The notes: a model not told the origin generated them from the sequence alone. Positions 8,401 to 17,422 are shown, counted from the stretch's first letter. The stretch: 64,000 bases of DNA from Hyphomicrobiales bacterium (GCA_930633495.1 CAKNFJ010000001.1:1612001-1676000), one strand, 5' to 3'. Program-made: numbers and translations.

Positions 8401-10735
8401 GCGCACGCTGGCGCTCGATCTCGGCGCGCCCAAGCTGGTGCGCCCGCTCACGACGCTATCGCTGCCGATCAAGGTCACCGGCATGAAGGCGGGCGAGGAG
8501 GCCTATGTCACGCTCGCCGCCGTCGATATCGGCATCCTCAACCTCACCCGCTACGAGAGTCCGGACGCCAGCAAGTTCTTCTTCGGCCAGCGCCAACTCG
8601 GCCATGACCTGCGCGATCTCTATGGCTACCTGATCGACGGCATGCAGGGCACGCGCGGCGCGATCCGCACCGGCGGCGACGCTGCGCCCAAGATGGATGG
8701 CGAGAAGCCGACGCAGGAGCCGCTCGCCCGCTATTCCGGCGTGGTCAAGGTTGGGCCGGACGGCACGGCGAAGATCGATTTCGATCTGCCGGCCTTCAAC
8801 GGCTCGGTCCGCGTCATGGGCGTCGCCTGGTCCGCCGGCCGCACCGGCCAGGCCAGCGCCGACGTGATCGTCCGCGACCAGATCGTGGCGCAGGCGACGC
8901 TGCCGCGCTTCCTCGCAATCGGCGACCAGTCGCGCTTCCATCTCCAGGTCGACAATGTCGAGGGCCCCGCAGGCTCCTACACCGTCGATCTCGACGTGAA
9001 GGGTCCGGTTCTGGTCGCGGCCGACGCCACCCGCCGCACCATACAGATCGGCGCCGGCGCCAAGACGCAGATGACGATCCCCGTTACCGCCGCCGGCCTC
9101 GGCCGCGCCGAGTTCGACGTTCGCGTCTCCGGCCCGAACGGCATCGGCACGGTGCAAAACCTCGCCGTGCGCGTGCAGCCCTCGACTGCTACGATCGCGC
9201 GCCGCATCGTCCGCGCCATCCCCGGCAATGGCGGGGCGATCACCGTCTCCTCCGACCTCTTGGCCGATCTCGTGCCGAACTCGGGGCAGGTCTCGGTGAC
9301 GGTCTCTCCCTTCGGCTCGCTCGACGTGCCCGCCCTGCTCAAGGCGCTCGACCGCTACCCTTATGGCTGCACCGAGCAGACCGTCTCGCGCGCCCTGCCG
9401 CTGCTCGCGGTCAACCAGCTCGCCTCGCTGGAACAACTCGCGCTCGATGACAAGGCCGACGAGCGCGTCGTCAACGCGGTCGAGCGCGTGCTGGCGCGGC
9501 AGGGCGGCAACGGTTCCTTCGGCCTCTGGGGCGTCGGCGGCGACGATCTCTGGCTCGACGCCTTCGTCACCGATTTCCTGACGCGGGCCCGCGAGAAGCA
9601 GGTCGCCGTGCCGCAGATCGCCTTCAACCTCGCGCTCGATCGCCTGCGCAATCAGGTCGTCAACACCAGCGAGATCAACAAGGAGGAAGCGGCCGGCGTC
9701 GCCTATGCGCTCTATGTGCTCGCCCGCAACGGCCGGCCGGTGATGGGCGACCTGCGCTATCTCGCCGACAACAAGCTCGGCGATTTCGCGACGCCGCTCG
9801 CCCGCGCCCAGATCGGCGCCGCGCTCTCGGCGCTGGGCGATCGCGGCCGCGGCCGTGCCGCCTTCGGCAGCGCGCTGGGCTTGCTCCAGCAGGCGAGCGA
9901 CGACGGCCTGTCGCGGCCCGATTACGGCTCCCGCCTGCGCGACGGCGCCGGCGTGCTCGCGCTGATCGCCGAGGCCAATGGCGAGCGCGCCGATATTTCG
10001 CGCGCCGTCTCGATCCTCGACGCCACACGCAACAGCGCCCGCTACAGCTACACCTCGACGCAGGAGCAGATGTGGATGGTGCTGGCGGCACAGGCCATGG
10101 CCAAGGACGCCGAGGGCATGACGCTGACGGTCGATGGCGCCGCCCGCAAGGGCGCGCTCTACCGCACGCTCTCGGCCGAGGCTCTAGAGGCAAAGTCGCT
10201 GACGATCGCCAATCCCGGTGCCGGCAATGCCCAGGCGGTCATCACCGTCGCGGGCATCCCCACCGCGCCGGAGCCCGCCCTGAACCAGGGCTTCGGGCTG
10301 GAGCGCGTCATCTACACGATGAAGGGCGAGAAGGCCGACCCGGCGCGCCTGCGCCAGAACGAGCGCTATGTCGTGGCGCTGACGGTGACGGAGGCCACGC
10401 CGCGCTATGGCCGGCTCCTGCTGGTCGATCCGGTCCCGGCCGGGCTTGAGATCGAGAATGCCAACCTGACGGAAGGCGCCTCGGTCGCGGGGCTCGACTG
10501 GCTGAAGCAGGAGGTCTCGCCGGTGCATACCGAGTCGCGCGACGACCGCTTCGTCGCCGCCTTCGAGCGCTCGGGCTCGAAGAGCGACAAGCTCTCCTAC
10601 ACCGTCGCCTATATCGCGCGGGCCGTCTCGCCCGGCCGCTATGTCTCGCCTGCCGCCGTGATCGAGGACATGTACCGGCCGGATCGCTTCGGCCGCACGG
10701 GCTTCGGCGCGGTGGAGATTACGTCGGCACGGTGA
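5477..10735 (+). CDS. Bacterial alpha-2-macroglobulin family protease inhibitor (YfhM/MagD-like)
   Basis: 1752 residues. A Sec signal peptide (MTLLSRLALALCLTFSVAPAFA) without a lipobox cysteine suggests a soluble periplasmic protein rather than a lipoprotein. The macroglobulin domains occupy the first two thirds. The thioester motif CTEQ is intact at Cys1298-Gln1301, inside YPYGCTEQTVSRALP, and is followed by the alpha-helical thioester domain. In this family the bait region is cut by a foreign protease and the activated thioester then traps it, protecting the cell wall. The stop codon overlaps the pbpC start by one base, the usual pairing for this family. The 296-base gap upstream holds the divergent promoters and no gene. 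The start has AGAGGA upstream. Confidence 0.92.
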   Translation: MTLLSRLALALCLTFSVAPAFAQKAYVRNDLLADGQRLEERLKREVATGNRPATEAVRAGEIALARGDARSALPQANAAVVADSGNAAGWRLMARAANAIEPRDYRERWELRERAIAAAYLAYSRATTRNDEAASLGVLAQTFEKNELWRPALTTYRLSLDLAANPALQSSYESLREKRGFRLISNKTDSDAASPRACFEFSEALARGRVDFAPYVAISGGRGDFAVSAEDRQICVDGLKHGERYAIVVRQGVPSAIPDEKLLKSADYEIYVRDRTPSVRFTGKNYVLPRTGQQGIPVVSVNSGKLDLEVMRIGDRNLINSVHSDDFLSQIGSYSARQIASDKGQTVWTGTMDVKSELNQDVVTAFPVTEAVGSLKPGVYVMFAKPSGGPAVAAPSDDGDSYDDGSTRATQWFVVSDLGLTSFTGPDGVHVLARSLADAKPIANAELRLIARNNEVLGTAKTDANGYARFDAGLGKGQGGNAPGLVTASLAEDYGFLDLKQTAFDLSDRGVKGRVAPAGLDAYLYTERGVYRSGETVYLTSLLRDAKGATVAGLPLTIVVKRPDGVEYRRRQVEDQGAGGRAHSIQLVSGSATGTWRVLAYSDPKGQAIGETSFLVEDYVPERLELTLTPKAPLLQAGQPAELDVAARYLYGAPGSELDVTGSMTIRAAEASAIPGFKDYQVGLTDEAFEPVQSEFEESTTTDAAGKATVTNPVQQPDTNRPLEVEMTVRVGEPGGRAIARSVTLPIVPKGAAIGVKKLFRDGDLGNGQTANFEVIMATGDGKRLARPGVKWVLSKVRRNYQWFFQDGRWNYEGVKTTRRVADGEIAVAEAAGAKIAAPVEWGNYRLDVTSDGNEAAETSVSFSVGYESDKTADTPDVLDVALDKASYADGESLQVRLSPRFAGKATLAVVTDKVADIRTIDITEGGTSASIPVKAEWGASAYLVVLAHRPMDAAAKRLPGRAIGLSWFQIGKETRTLALDLGAPKLVRPLTTLSLPIKVTGMKAGEEAYVTLAAVDIGILNLTRYESPDASKFFFGQRQLGHDLRDLYGYLIDGMQGTRGAIRTGGDAAPKMDGEKPTQEPLARYSGVVKVGPDGTAKIDFDLPAFNGSVRVMGVAWSAGRTGQASADVIVRDQIVAQATLPRFLAIGDQSRFHLQVDNVEGPAGSYTVDLDVKGPVLVAADATRRTIQIGAGAKTQMTIPVTAAGLGRAEFDVRVSGPNGIGTVQNLAVRVQPSTATIARRIVRAIPGNGGAITVSSDLLADLVPNSGQVSVTVSPFGSLDVPALLKALDRYPYGCTEQTVSRALPLLAVNQLASLEQLALDDKADERVVNAVERVLARQGGNGSFGLWGVGGDDLWLDAFVTDFLTRAREKQVAVPQIAFNLALDRLRNQVVNTSEINKEEAAGVAYALYVLARNGRPVMGDLRYLADNKLGDFATPLARAQIGAALSALGDRGRGRAAFGSALGLLQQASDDGLSRPDYGSRLRDGAGVLALIAEANGERADISRAVSILDATRNSARYSYTSTQEQMWMVLAAQAMAKDAEGMTLTVDGAARKGALYRTLSAEALEAKSLTIANPGAGNAQAVITVAGIPTAPEPALNQGFGLERVIYTMKGEKADPARLRQNERYVVALTVTEATPRYGRLLLVDPVPAGLEIENANLTEGASVAGLDWLKQEVSPVHTESRDDRFVAAFERSGSKSDKLSYTVAYIARAVSPGRYVSPAAVIEDMYRPDRFGRTGFGAVEITSAR

Positions 10736-12987
10736 TGGGTGCGCAGCGCGAAAAGATGGGCGCGACAGAGCCCCCTCTTCCTTCGGGGGAGAGGGATGGG
10801 GTGAGGGTCGGCGCGACGCTCGGTCGTTTGCCCGTTCGCCTGCATTCCCTCATCCGTCAGCGCTTCGCGCTGCCACCTTCTCCCCCGAGGGGAGAAGGAA
10901 AGACTCCGCGACGCTTTCGCAAACTGAAAATTGCGGCCAGCGTTCTGGCCATCTCGGCAATCGCCGCCGGTGCCGCCCTCACCCTCTACGCCCACTCCCT
11001 CCCACCGCTCGACCTCTCAACCGCGTCCGATCGCTCGACCGTGATCCTCGACCGCGAAGGCAAGCTGCTGCGCCCCTTCCTCACGGCCGATGGACGCTGG
11101 AAGCTCCCCGTCACCAGCGAAGATGTCGATCCGCGTTATCTCGCCATGCTCAAGGCCTTCGAGGACAAGCGCTTCGACGACCATCGCGGCATCGACCCGC
11201 TCGGCATGCTGCGCGCCGCCGGCCAGATGCTGTTGAACGGCCGCGTCGTCTCCGGCGGCTCCACCCTGACCATGCAGGTCGCGCGCCTGCTCGAACCGCG
11301 CGAGGAGCGCACGCTCGCCGCCAAGCTCCGGCAGGCTGTGCGCGCCGTCGAGCTGGAACAAAGCTTCGATAAGGCGCGCATCCTCGACCTCTACCTGACG
11401 CTCGCTCCCTTCGGCGGCAATCTCGAAGGCGTTCGCGCCGCGAGCTTCGCCTATTTCGGCAAGGAGCCGAAGCGGCTCTCGACCGCTGAGGCCGCCCTGC
11501 TCGTCGCCCTGCCGCAATCGCCCGAGACGCGCCGGCCGGACCGCTTCGTCGAGGCGGCCCGCAAGGCGCGCGAGCGCGTGCTGGAACGGGTCGAGCAGGC
11601 GGGCTTAGCCACCCGTGACGAAGTCGCCGCCGCCCGCAACGAGCCGATCCCGACTGCGCGCCGCCCCTTCCCGAATCTCAGCCCCCATATCGCCGAGCAG
11701 GCGGTGGCGGAGGCGCCGGCCCAGCGCGTCCAGAAGCTCTCGCTCGATGCGCGCCTGCAAGCCGCGCTCGAAGGCCTCGCACGCGAACGCAGTCTCGGCC
11801 TTGGCCCGCAGGTCTCGATCGCGATCCTCGCCGTCGACAACGAGACCGGCGAGATCCGCGCCTCCGTCGGCGGCGTCGATTATTTCGCGGCCGAGCGCGC
11901 CGGTTCGCTCGACCTGACGCGGGCGCTGCGCTCGCCGGGCTCGGCGCTGAAGCCCTTCATCTACGCGCTCGCCTTCGATAACGGCATCGCCCATCCCGAG
12001 ACGATGCTGGAGGACCGGCCGGCGCGTTACGGCATCTACGTCCCCGAAAATTTCGACATGACCTTCCAGGGCATGGTCAGCGCCCGCAAGGCGCTTCAGC
12101 TCTCGCTGAACGTGCCCGCCGTCGAACTGCTGTCGGCGCTCGGCCCGCAGCGCTTCCTCTCGCGCCTGCGCGATGCCGGTGTCGCCGTCGCCATGCCGAA
12201 GGAGAGCGGCCCCCCCGGCTTGGCCGTCGGCCTCGGCGGCCTCGGCATCACCTTGCAGGACCTGACGCGCGCCTATGTCGGCCTCGCCCGCGGTGGCGAG
12301 ATACTGCCGCTGCGCTTCCGCCAGCAGGCGACACAAGCCGGTCCCGCCCCGCGCCTCGTCGATCCCGTGGCAGCCTGGTATGTCGCCGATACCTTGCTTG
12401 GCGCGCCGCCGCCGCTCAATGCCGTGCCCGGCCGCATCGCCTACAAGACCGGCACTTCCTATGGCTATCGCGACGCCTGGGCCGTCGGCTTCGACCGCAG
12501 GCACACGATCGGCGTCTGGGTCGGCCGCGCCGACAATGGCGCGGTGCCGGGATTGGTCGGGCGCACGGTCGCGGCGCCGATCCTGTTCGATGCCTTCGCC
12601 CGGCTCGGCATCGATCCGCGCCCCTTCCCGCAGCCGGCGGATGCGATCGTCGCCAGCACCGGCCATCTGCCGCCGCCGCTCAGGCATCTCCGGCAGGACG
12701 TGCCCAAGACCGTCACCGCGATGACGACGCCGACGCTGAAGCTCGCCTTCCCGCCGGACGGCGCCCGCATCGACCTCTCAGCCGCCGCGCTCGACGGCAA
12801 TGGCCGGCTGAATCTCAAGGCCGCGGGCGGCTCGCCGCCCTATACCTGGCTGGTCGACGGCACGCCGGTGACGGAGCCGCAGCGCCGCCGCGAAACGCAA
12901 TGGCTGCCGCCCGGCAAGGGCTTCATGCGGATCTCGGTGATCGACGCGACCGGGGCTAGCGAGAGCGTCTCGGTGAGGTTGCAGTAG
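10735..12987 (+). CDS. pbpC: Penicillin-binding protein 1C (bifunctional glycosyltransferase/transpeptidase)
   Basis: About 750 residues. A single membrane anchor (about 65-85) is followed by a family 51 glycosyltransferase domain (FEDKRFDDHRGID and SGGSTLTMQVARLL), a transpeptidase domain (SALK box in SPGSALKPF, KTGTS in YKTGTSYG) and a short C-terminal beta domain typical of PBP1C. It polymerises and cross-links peptidoglycan, and in many proteobacteria is encoded next to alpha-2-macroglobulin. ATG 10735 overlaps the previous TGA (TGATG); an in-frame GTG at 10732 is also possible. The first 55 or so residues are encoded by intergenic-type repeats (10771-10898), so the cytoplasmic tail is probably not conserved; no ATG occurs between the repeat and the membrane anchor. 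Confidence 0.9.
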   Translation: MGAQREKMGATEPPLPSGERDGVRVGATLGRLPVRLHSLIRQRFALPPSPPRGEGKTPRRFRKLKIAASVLAISAIAAGAALTLYAHSLPPLDLSTASDRSTVILDREGKLLRPFLTADGRWKLPVTSEDVDPRYLAMLKAFEDKRFDDHRGIDPLGMLRAAGQMLLNGRVVSGGSTLTMQVARLLEPREERTLAAKLRQAVRAVELEQSFDKARILDLYLTLAPFGGNLEGVRAASFAYFGKEPKRLSTAEAALLVALPQSPETRRPDRFVEAARKARERVLERVEQAGLATRDEVAAARNEPIPTARRPFPNLSPHIAEQAVAEAPAQRVQKLSLDARLQAALEGLARERSLGLGPQVSIAILAVDNETGEIRASVGGVDYFAAERAGSLDLTRALRSPGSALKPFIYALAFDNGIAHPETMLEDRPARYGIYVPENFDMTFQGMVSARKALQLSLNVPAVELLSALGPQRFLSRLRDAGVAVAMPKESGPPGLAVGLGGLGITLQDLTRAYVGLARGGEILPLRFRQQATQAGPAPRLVDPVAAWYVADTLLGAPPPLNAVPGRIAYKTGTSYGYRDAWAVGFDRRHTIGVWVGRADNGAVPGLVGRTVAAPILFDAFARLGIDPRPFPQPADAIVASTGHLPPPLRHLRQDVPKTVTAMTTPTLKLAFPPDGARIDLSAAALDGNGRLNLKAAGGSPPYTWLVDGTPVTEPQRRRETQWLPPGKGFMRISVIDATGASESVSVRLQ
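10771..10898. repeat. CCCTCTCC-type hairpin repeats within the 5' end of pbpC
   Basis: CCCCCTCTTCCTTCGGGGGAGAGGG with the GATGGGGTGAGGGTC tail, and a second hairpin CCTTCTCCCCCGAGGGGAGAAGG, match the dispersed repeat found between genes at 187-336 and 20319-20532. Here both lie inside the reading frame that leads into PbpC. Confidence 0.65.
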
Positions 12988-13010
12988 CGCACCCTTCTCA
13001 CATCCATGGT

Positions 13011-13166
13011 GTCATCCCGCACGCGCTGCGGCACGTCAGTGCTGCTGCGCAGATGCGGGATCGTCATCAGGTAGGGCGCCCTCTCGTCGCCAATTAGGGC
13101 GCCTTCGCGTCACGCGGTCCCGTGTCTGCGCTGCAGCACTGCGTGCCACAGCGCGTGCCGGATGAC
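13011..13166. repeat. Long imperfect inverted repeat between convergent pbpC and RND genes
   Basis: The left arm (GTCATCCCGCACGCGCTGCG..., 13011-13065) is matched by an inverted right arm ending GCGCGTGCCGGATGAC (about 13110-13166), with a GGCGCC-rich centre. Arms of about 55 bases pair with a few mismatches. It sits exactly in the gap between two converging genes, where a long hairpin could end transcription from both sides. The word GTCATCC...GGATGAC marks it as an intergenic repeat of a different type from the others here. Confidence 0.7.
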
Positions 13167-13178
13167 GGCGGATATCCT

Positions 13179-16100
13179 TTACTCCGCGGGCGCGGGATGT
13201 GCGCCATGCGCCTCGTCATGCGCGCCATGGCGCGAGCCATGGACCTTGCGGGCGAGGTAGCTATAGGCGACCGGCACCACATAGAGCGTCAGCAGCGTGC
13301 CGAAGCTCATACCGCCGACGATGACCCAGCCGATCTGCGAACGGCTTTCCGCACCGGCGCCATGGGCGATCGCGAGCGGCACGGCGCCTAGCACCATCGC
13401 GCCCGTGGTCATCAGGATCGGGCGCAGGCGCAATTCCGCCGCCTCTACGAGGGCGTCGATCATCTCCTTGCCCTCCTCGCGCAGCTGGTTGGTGAACTCC
13501 AGGATCAGGATGCCGTGCTTGGTGATCAGGCCGACCAGCGTGATCAGGCCGATCTGGCTGTACACGTTCATCGTTCCGCCCGTGTAGTAGAGCGCCGCCA
13601 GCGCGCCGGTGAGCGACAGCGGCACCGAGACCATGATCACGACAGGATCGACGAAGCTCTCGAACTGCGCCGCCAGCACCAGATAGATGAAACCCAGCGC
13701 CAGCAGGAAGACGATGAAGATGCTCGCGCCCGACTGCTTGAACTCACGGCTCTGGCCGGAATAGTCGATCTGCACGGAACTCGGCAGAACGCGGGCCGCG
13801 CTGTCTTCCAGCACCTTCAGCGCGTCGCCGAGCGAATAGCCCGGCGCGGGAATAGCGGTGATCGTCGCCGCGCGCAGCTGGTTGAAGCGCGTCAGCTCCT
13901 TGGGCGCGACATTCTCATCGACCTTGACGAGACTGGAGAGCTGCACGACCGCACCGCCCCGACCCATCAGATAGATCGACTGCAGCGCCTGCGGCGTGTT
14001 GCGTTCCGTGCCCTCGACCTGAAGCACCACGTCGTACTGCTTGCTGTTCATGTTGAACCGCGTCACCTGCCGGCCGCCGAGCAGCGTCTCCATGGTGCGG
14101 CCGATGATGTCGACGCCGACGCCGAGATCGGCCGCGCGCTGCCGGTCGATCGAGACCTTGATCTGCGGCTTGTCGAGGATGAGGTTGGTCTCGACATTGG
14201 TCAGGACCGGCGAATTGGCGACGTCGGTCATGAGCTGGTCGACATAGGACTTGATCTGCGCATAGGGCTCCGACGAGCGCAGCACGAACTCGACCGGCTT
14301 GCTGTTCGCCTGGCCCTGACCGAGCGAGGCCGGATTGGTGGCGAACAGGCGGATTCCCGGGATCTGCGACAGGCCCTTGTTGATCTCGGCGACGAGGTCC
14401 TGCTGCTTGCGCTCGCGCTCTTCCCAGGGCTTGAGGCGGGCGAAGGCGATGGCCCGCGTCACGTCGGGGAAGCCGACGATGACGAGATAAGTGTCGACCT
14501 CCTGGATCTTCTTGAAATAAGTCTCGACCTGACGGGCGTAGTCGGCCGTGAACGACATCGTCGCGCCCTCCGGGGCCACGCCGATGGCATTGATCGTGCC
14601 TCGGTCCTCCACCGGCGCCAGTTCCGCGCGCAGATGGGTGAAGAAGTAATAGCCGGCCCCGGCCACCGCGACCGCCAGGATGACGATCAGCGGGCGCACG
14701 GCGAGCGCCGCGCGCAGCGAGGCCTTGTAGCCGCGCGAGAGCCCTTCGAAGCCGCGTTCCAGCAGATTGTAGAGCCAGTTGTGCTTGTCGTGATGGCGCA
14801 GCAGCTTGGCGCACATCATCGGCGTCAGCGTCAGCGCGACGAAGCCGGAGACGAGCACCGCGCCGGCCAGCGTCAGCGCGAACTCGATGAAGAGCTTGCC
14901 GGTGCGGCCTGTCGAGAAGGCCATCGGCGCATAGACCGCGACCAGAGTCAGCGTCATCGCCACGACGGCGAAGGCAATCTCGTTGATGCCCCGGATCGAT
15001 GCCTCGGTCGGCTGCATGCCGTCCTCGATATGGCGGTGCACGTTCTCCAGCACCACGATGGCGTCGTCGACGACGAGGCCGATGGCGAGCACCATCGACA
15101 GCAGCGTCAGCGTGTTCACGGTGAAGCCGAGCGCATACATCAGCGCGAAGGAGCCGATCAGCGAGACGGGTATCGTCACCAGCGGGATCAGGGTCGCGCG
15201 GAACGAGCGCAGGAAGATGAAGATGATCAACACCACGAGGACGATCGCCTCGACGATCGTCTGGTAGACCGCCTTGATCGAGCGGTCGATGAAGACCGAG
15301 GTGTCGTAGGACTTCGCGATCGACATGCCTTGCGGCAGGTCCTCGATGATCCCCGGCAGCGCTTCCTCGATGCCCGCCGAAACGTCGAGCGGGTTCGCCG
15401 TCGCCTGCTTGACGATGCCGATCGTCACCGACGGCGTGCCCTTGAACCAGGCGGCATTGCGCTCCTCGCGCGCGCCCAGTTCGATCTTGGCGACGTCCTT
15501 GAGCTTCACGGGGAAGCCGTTGGCGTCCTTGATGACGATCTCGCGGAATTCCGCGGGCGCCGTCATGCCGGTCTGCGAGAGCACGGTGAATTCGCGATCG
15601 CTGCTCTCGATGCGGCCCGACGGAATCTCGACATTCTGAGCCCGGACCGCGGCCTCGATCTCCTGGACGCTGATGTTGTAGGCCGACATGCGCGCGCGAT
15701 CGAGCCAGATGCGCATCGCATATTGCCGCTGGCCGAGGATGCGGACCTCCGCCACGCCGGTGATGTTCTGCACGCGGTCGGAGATGAAGCGGTCGGCGAA
15801 ATCGGTGAGCTCCAGCGGCCCGTGCTTGCTGCTGGTCAGCGAGAGATAGAGGATCGGCTGCGAGTCGGCCTCGACCTTGGCGATGACCGGCTCGTCGATC
15901 TCGTCCGGCAGGCGGCTGCGCACGCGGCTGACGCGGTCGCGCACATCCGAGGCGGCGACGTCGGGGTCGACATCCGGCCGGAACCGTACCTGGATGAAGC
16001 TGCGCTCTTGGCGGCTGGCGGAAGAGAGGATCTCGATGCCCTCGATGCCGGCGATCGAGTTCTCCAGGATCTGCGTGACCTGCGTCTCGATGATCTCGGC

Positions 16101-16265
16101 GCTCGCGCCGCGATAGTCGGTCCGTACGGTAACGACCGGCTCGTCGATGTTCGGATACTCGCGCACCGTCAGGCGCCCGTAGCTGACGATGCCGATCAAC
16201 ATCACCAGCAGGCTCAGCACCGTCGACAGAACCGGCCGGCGGACGAAGAGTTCGAAGAGGCTCAT
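13179..16265 (-). CDS. RND efflux transporter, inner-membrane permease (HAE1 type)
   Basis: 1028 residues, the normal length for an AcrB/MexB-type pump. The N-terminus MSLFELFVRRPVLSTVLSLL is the first membrane helix; a first large periplasmic loop follows (REYPNIDEPVVTV), then the transmembrane block with ALGFTVNTLTLLSMVLAIGLVVDDAIVVLENV, whose two adjacent Asp residues carry protons. It exports drugs, detergents or other toxic compounds out of the cell together with the adaptor encoded 11 bases upstream. The TLLSMVLAIGLVVDDAI motif and hydrophobic substrates are typical of the HAE1 group; actual substrate unknown. No outer-membrane channel gene is nearby, so it must use one encoded elsewhere. 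Confidence 0.93.
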   Translation of the reverse strand: MSLFELFVRRPVLSTVLSLLVMLIGIVSYGRLTVREYPNIDEPVVTVRTDYRGASAEIIETQVTQILENSIAGIEGIEILSSASRQERSFIQVRFRPDVDPDVAASDVRDRVSRVRSRLPDEIDEPVIAKVEADSQPILYLSLTSSKHGPLELTDFADRFISDRVQNITGVAEVRILGQRQYAMRIWLDRARMSAYNISVQEIEAAVRAQNVEIPSGRIESSDREFTVLSQTGMTAPAEFREIVIKDANGFPVKLKDVAKIELGAREERNAAWFKGTPSVTIGIVKQATANPLDVSAGIEEALPGIIEDLPQGMSIAKSYDTSVFIDRSIKAVYQTIVEAIVLVVLIIFIFLRSFRATLIPLVTIPVSLIGSFALMYALGFTVNTLTLLSMVLAIGLVVDDAIVVLENVHRHIEDGMQPTEASIRGINEIAFAVVAMTLTLVAVYAPMAFSTGRTGKLFIEFALTLAGAVLVSGFVALTLTPMMCAKLLRHHDKHNWLYNLLERGFEGLSRGYKASLRAALAVRPLIVILAVAVAGAGYYFFTHLRAELAPVEDRGTINAIGVAPEGATMSFTADYARQVETYFKKIQEVDTYLVIVGFPDVTRAIAFARLKPWEERERKQQDLVAEINKGLSQIPGIRLFATNPASLGQGQANSKPVEFVLRSSEPYAQIKSYVDQLMTDVANSPVLTNVETNLILDKPQIKVSIDRQRAADLGVGVDIIGRTMETLLGGRQVTRFNMNSKQYDVVLQVEGTERNTPQALQSIYLMGRGGAVVQLSSLVKVDENVAPKELTRFNQLRAATITAIPAPGYSLGDALKVLEDSAARVLPSSVQIDYSGQSREFKQSGASIFIVFLLALGFIYLVLAAQFESFVDPVVIMVSVPLSLTGALAALYYTGGTMNVYSQIGLITLVGLITKHGILILEFTNQLREEGKEMIDALVEAAELRLRPILMTTGAMVLGAVPLAIAHGAGAESRSQIGWVIVGGMSFGTLLTLYVVPVAYSYLARKVHGSRHGAHDEAHGAHPAPAE

Positions 16266-16276
16266 CGGGGTCGATC

Positions 16277-17356
16277 CTAGAGCTGGCTCGTCTGGACGAT
16301 CTTGTCCTTGATCGCGATGGGGGCGCCGTCACGCAGCCGCATCTGGCCGGCGGTGATGATCTGCATGTCGGGCTTCAACCCGCTGACGACCTCGACCTTG
16401 CCCGGCAGGCGCTTGCCCAATTCGACGCTGATGCGCTTCGCCTTCCCGTTGTCGACGATATAAATCATCTTGCCGACGGCATCCGGCACGACCGCCATTT
16501 CCGGCACGATGATCGCGTTCTGGCGCTGATCGATGGTGATCGCCAGGCGGGCGAAGAGGCCGGGCTTGAGCGCGAGATCCGCGTTCGGGATGCTGGCGCG
16601 CAGCCGGATCGCCCGCCCGTTCACATCAACCACCGGATCGATCGCGTAGATCTGGCCCGTGAACTTCCGGTCCGGCACGGCATCGACCCGCATCTCTACC
16701 GGCTGGCCGACCTTGAGGCGGCTGAGGTAGATCTCGGGAACGCGGAAGTCGATCTTGATCGGATCGATGCTGGTCAGCACGAGCAGCGGCTTGCCGACGG
16801 AGACATAGTCGCCGACGCCGACGGAGCGCAGGCCGACGACGCCGTTGAACGGCGCCACGATGGTCGACTGCGCGAGCTTGGCCTTGCCGAGCTGGACGCG
16901 GGCTTCGGTGGCGGCGAGCCGGGCGGTCGACTCGTCAAGAGCGACCTGCGTGCCGGAGCCGCGCGAGACCAGCCCCCGCAGTCGCTCATTCGTATCGCGC
17001 GCCAGGCCGAGATCGGCCAAGGCCTGCTTCAGCTCGGCATCGAGGATCGCGGTGTCGAGCTTCACCAACTCCTGCCCGGCCTTGACTCGCTCGCCCTCCT
17101 TGAAGCCGAGCGCGACCACCCGGCCGGCGATTTCGGGAGCGATGATCACGGATTCGTCGGCAGCGAGCGTGCCGAGCGCCTCGACTTCCTCGCTGACGGT
17201 TCCAATCTCAACGGAAGCGACCTCGACCGGCACGGCACGCGGCCCGGTGACCGCGCTGGCCTGGGCCTGCTGCCCGCTGGAGCGCTGATTGCGGTAAGCG
17301 TAATAGCCGCCCCCGGCCAGGGCCGCGACGACGACGAGAAGGACAAACCGCTTCAT
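16277..17356 (-). CDS. RND efflux periplasmic adaptor (membrane fusion protein)
   Basis: 359 residues with an N-terminal membrane anchor (FVLLVVVAALAGGGYYAY), not a lipoprotein signal. The order is that of the family: first lipoyl half (IAPEIAGRVVALGFKEGERVKAGQELVKLD), a helical hairpin, second lipoyl half (IVAPFNGVVGLRSVGVGDYVSVGKPL), beta-barrel and membrane-proximal domains. It links the inner-membrane pump to an outer-membrane channel. First gene of the two-gene pump operon, reading away from the TetR gene; the shared promoter contains a perfect palindrome, so it is probably repressed by that TetR protein. Confidence 0.92.
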   Translation of the reverse strand: MKRFVLLVVVAALAGGGYYAYRNQRSSGQQAQASAVTGPRAVPVEVASVEIGTVSEEVEALGTLAADESVIIAPEIAGRVVALGFKEGERVKAGQELVKLDTAILDAELKQALADLGLARDTNERLRGLVSRGSGTQVALDESTARLAATEARVQLGKAKLAQSTIVAPFNGVVGLRSVGVGDYVSVGKPLLVLTSIDPIKIDFRVPEIYLSRLKVGQPVEMRVDAVPDRKFTGQIYAIDPVVDVNGRAIRLRASIPNADLALKPGLFARLAITIDQRQNAIIVPEMAVVPDAVGKMIYIVDNGKAKRISVELGKRLPGKVEVVSGLKPDMQIITAGQMRLRDGAPIAIKDKIVQTSQL

Positions 17357-17392
17357 ACGACTAGACGCTCCGATACCGCGCGACTATTCTAG

Positions 17393-17407
17393 ACTGGACA
17401 GTCCAGT
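17393..17407. promoter_or_regulatory. Palindromic TetR-type operator between the pump operon and its regulator
   Basis: ACTGGACAGTCCAGT is a perfect 15-bp inverted repeat around a central A. It is the most symmetric sequence in the 66-base gap between the divergent adaptor and TetR genes, ending 15 bases before the chosen regulator start. The position fits autoregulation plus repression of the pump. Confidence 0.65.
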
Positions 17408-17422
17408 TTGATAAGAGGCCAA

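Noticed and set aside
13515..16280. A 921-codon open frame on the plus strand opposite the RND pump gene
   Set aside because: It is composed of low-complexity Arg/Asp/Gly/His-rich sequence typical of antisense frames in GC-rich DNA, and the opposite strand encodes a full-length, motif-complete RND permease.
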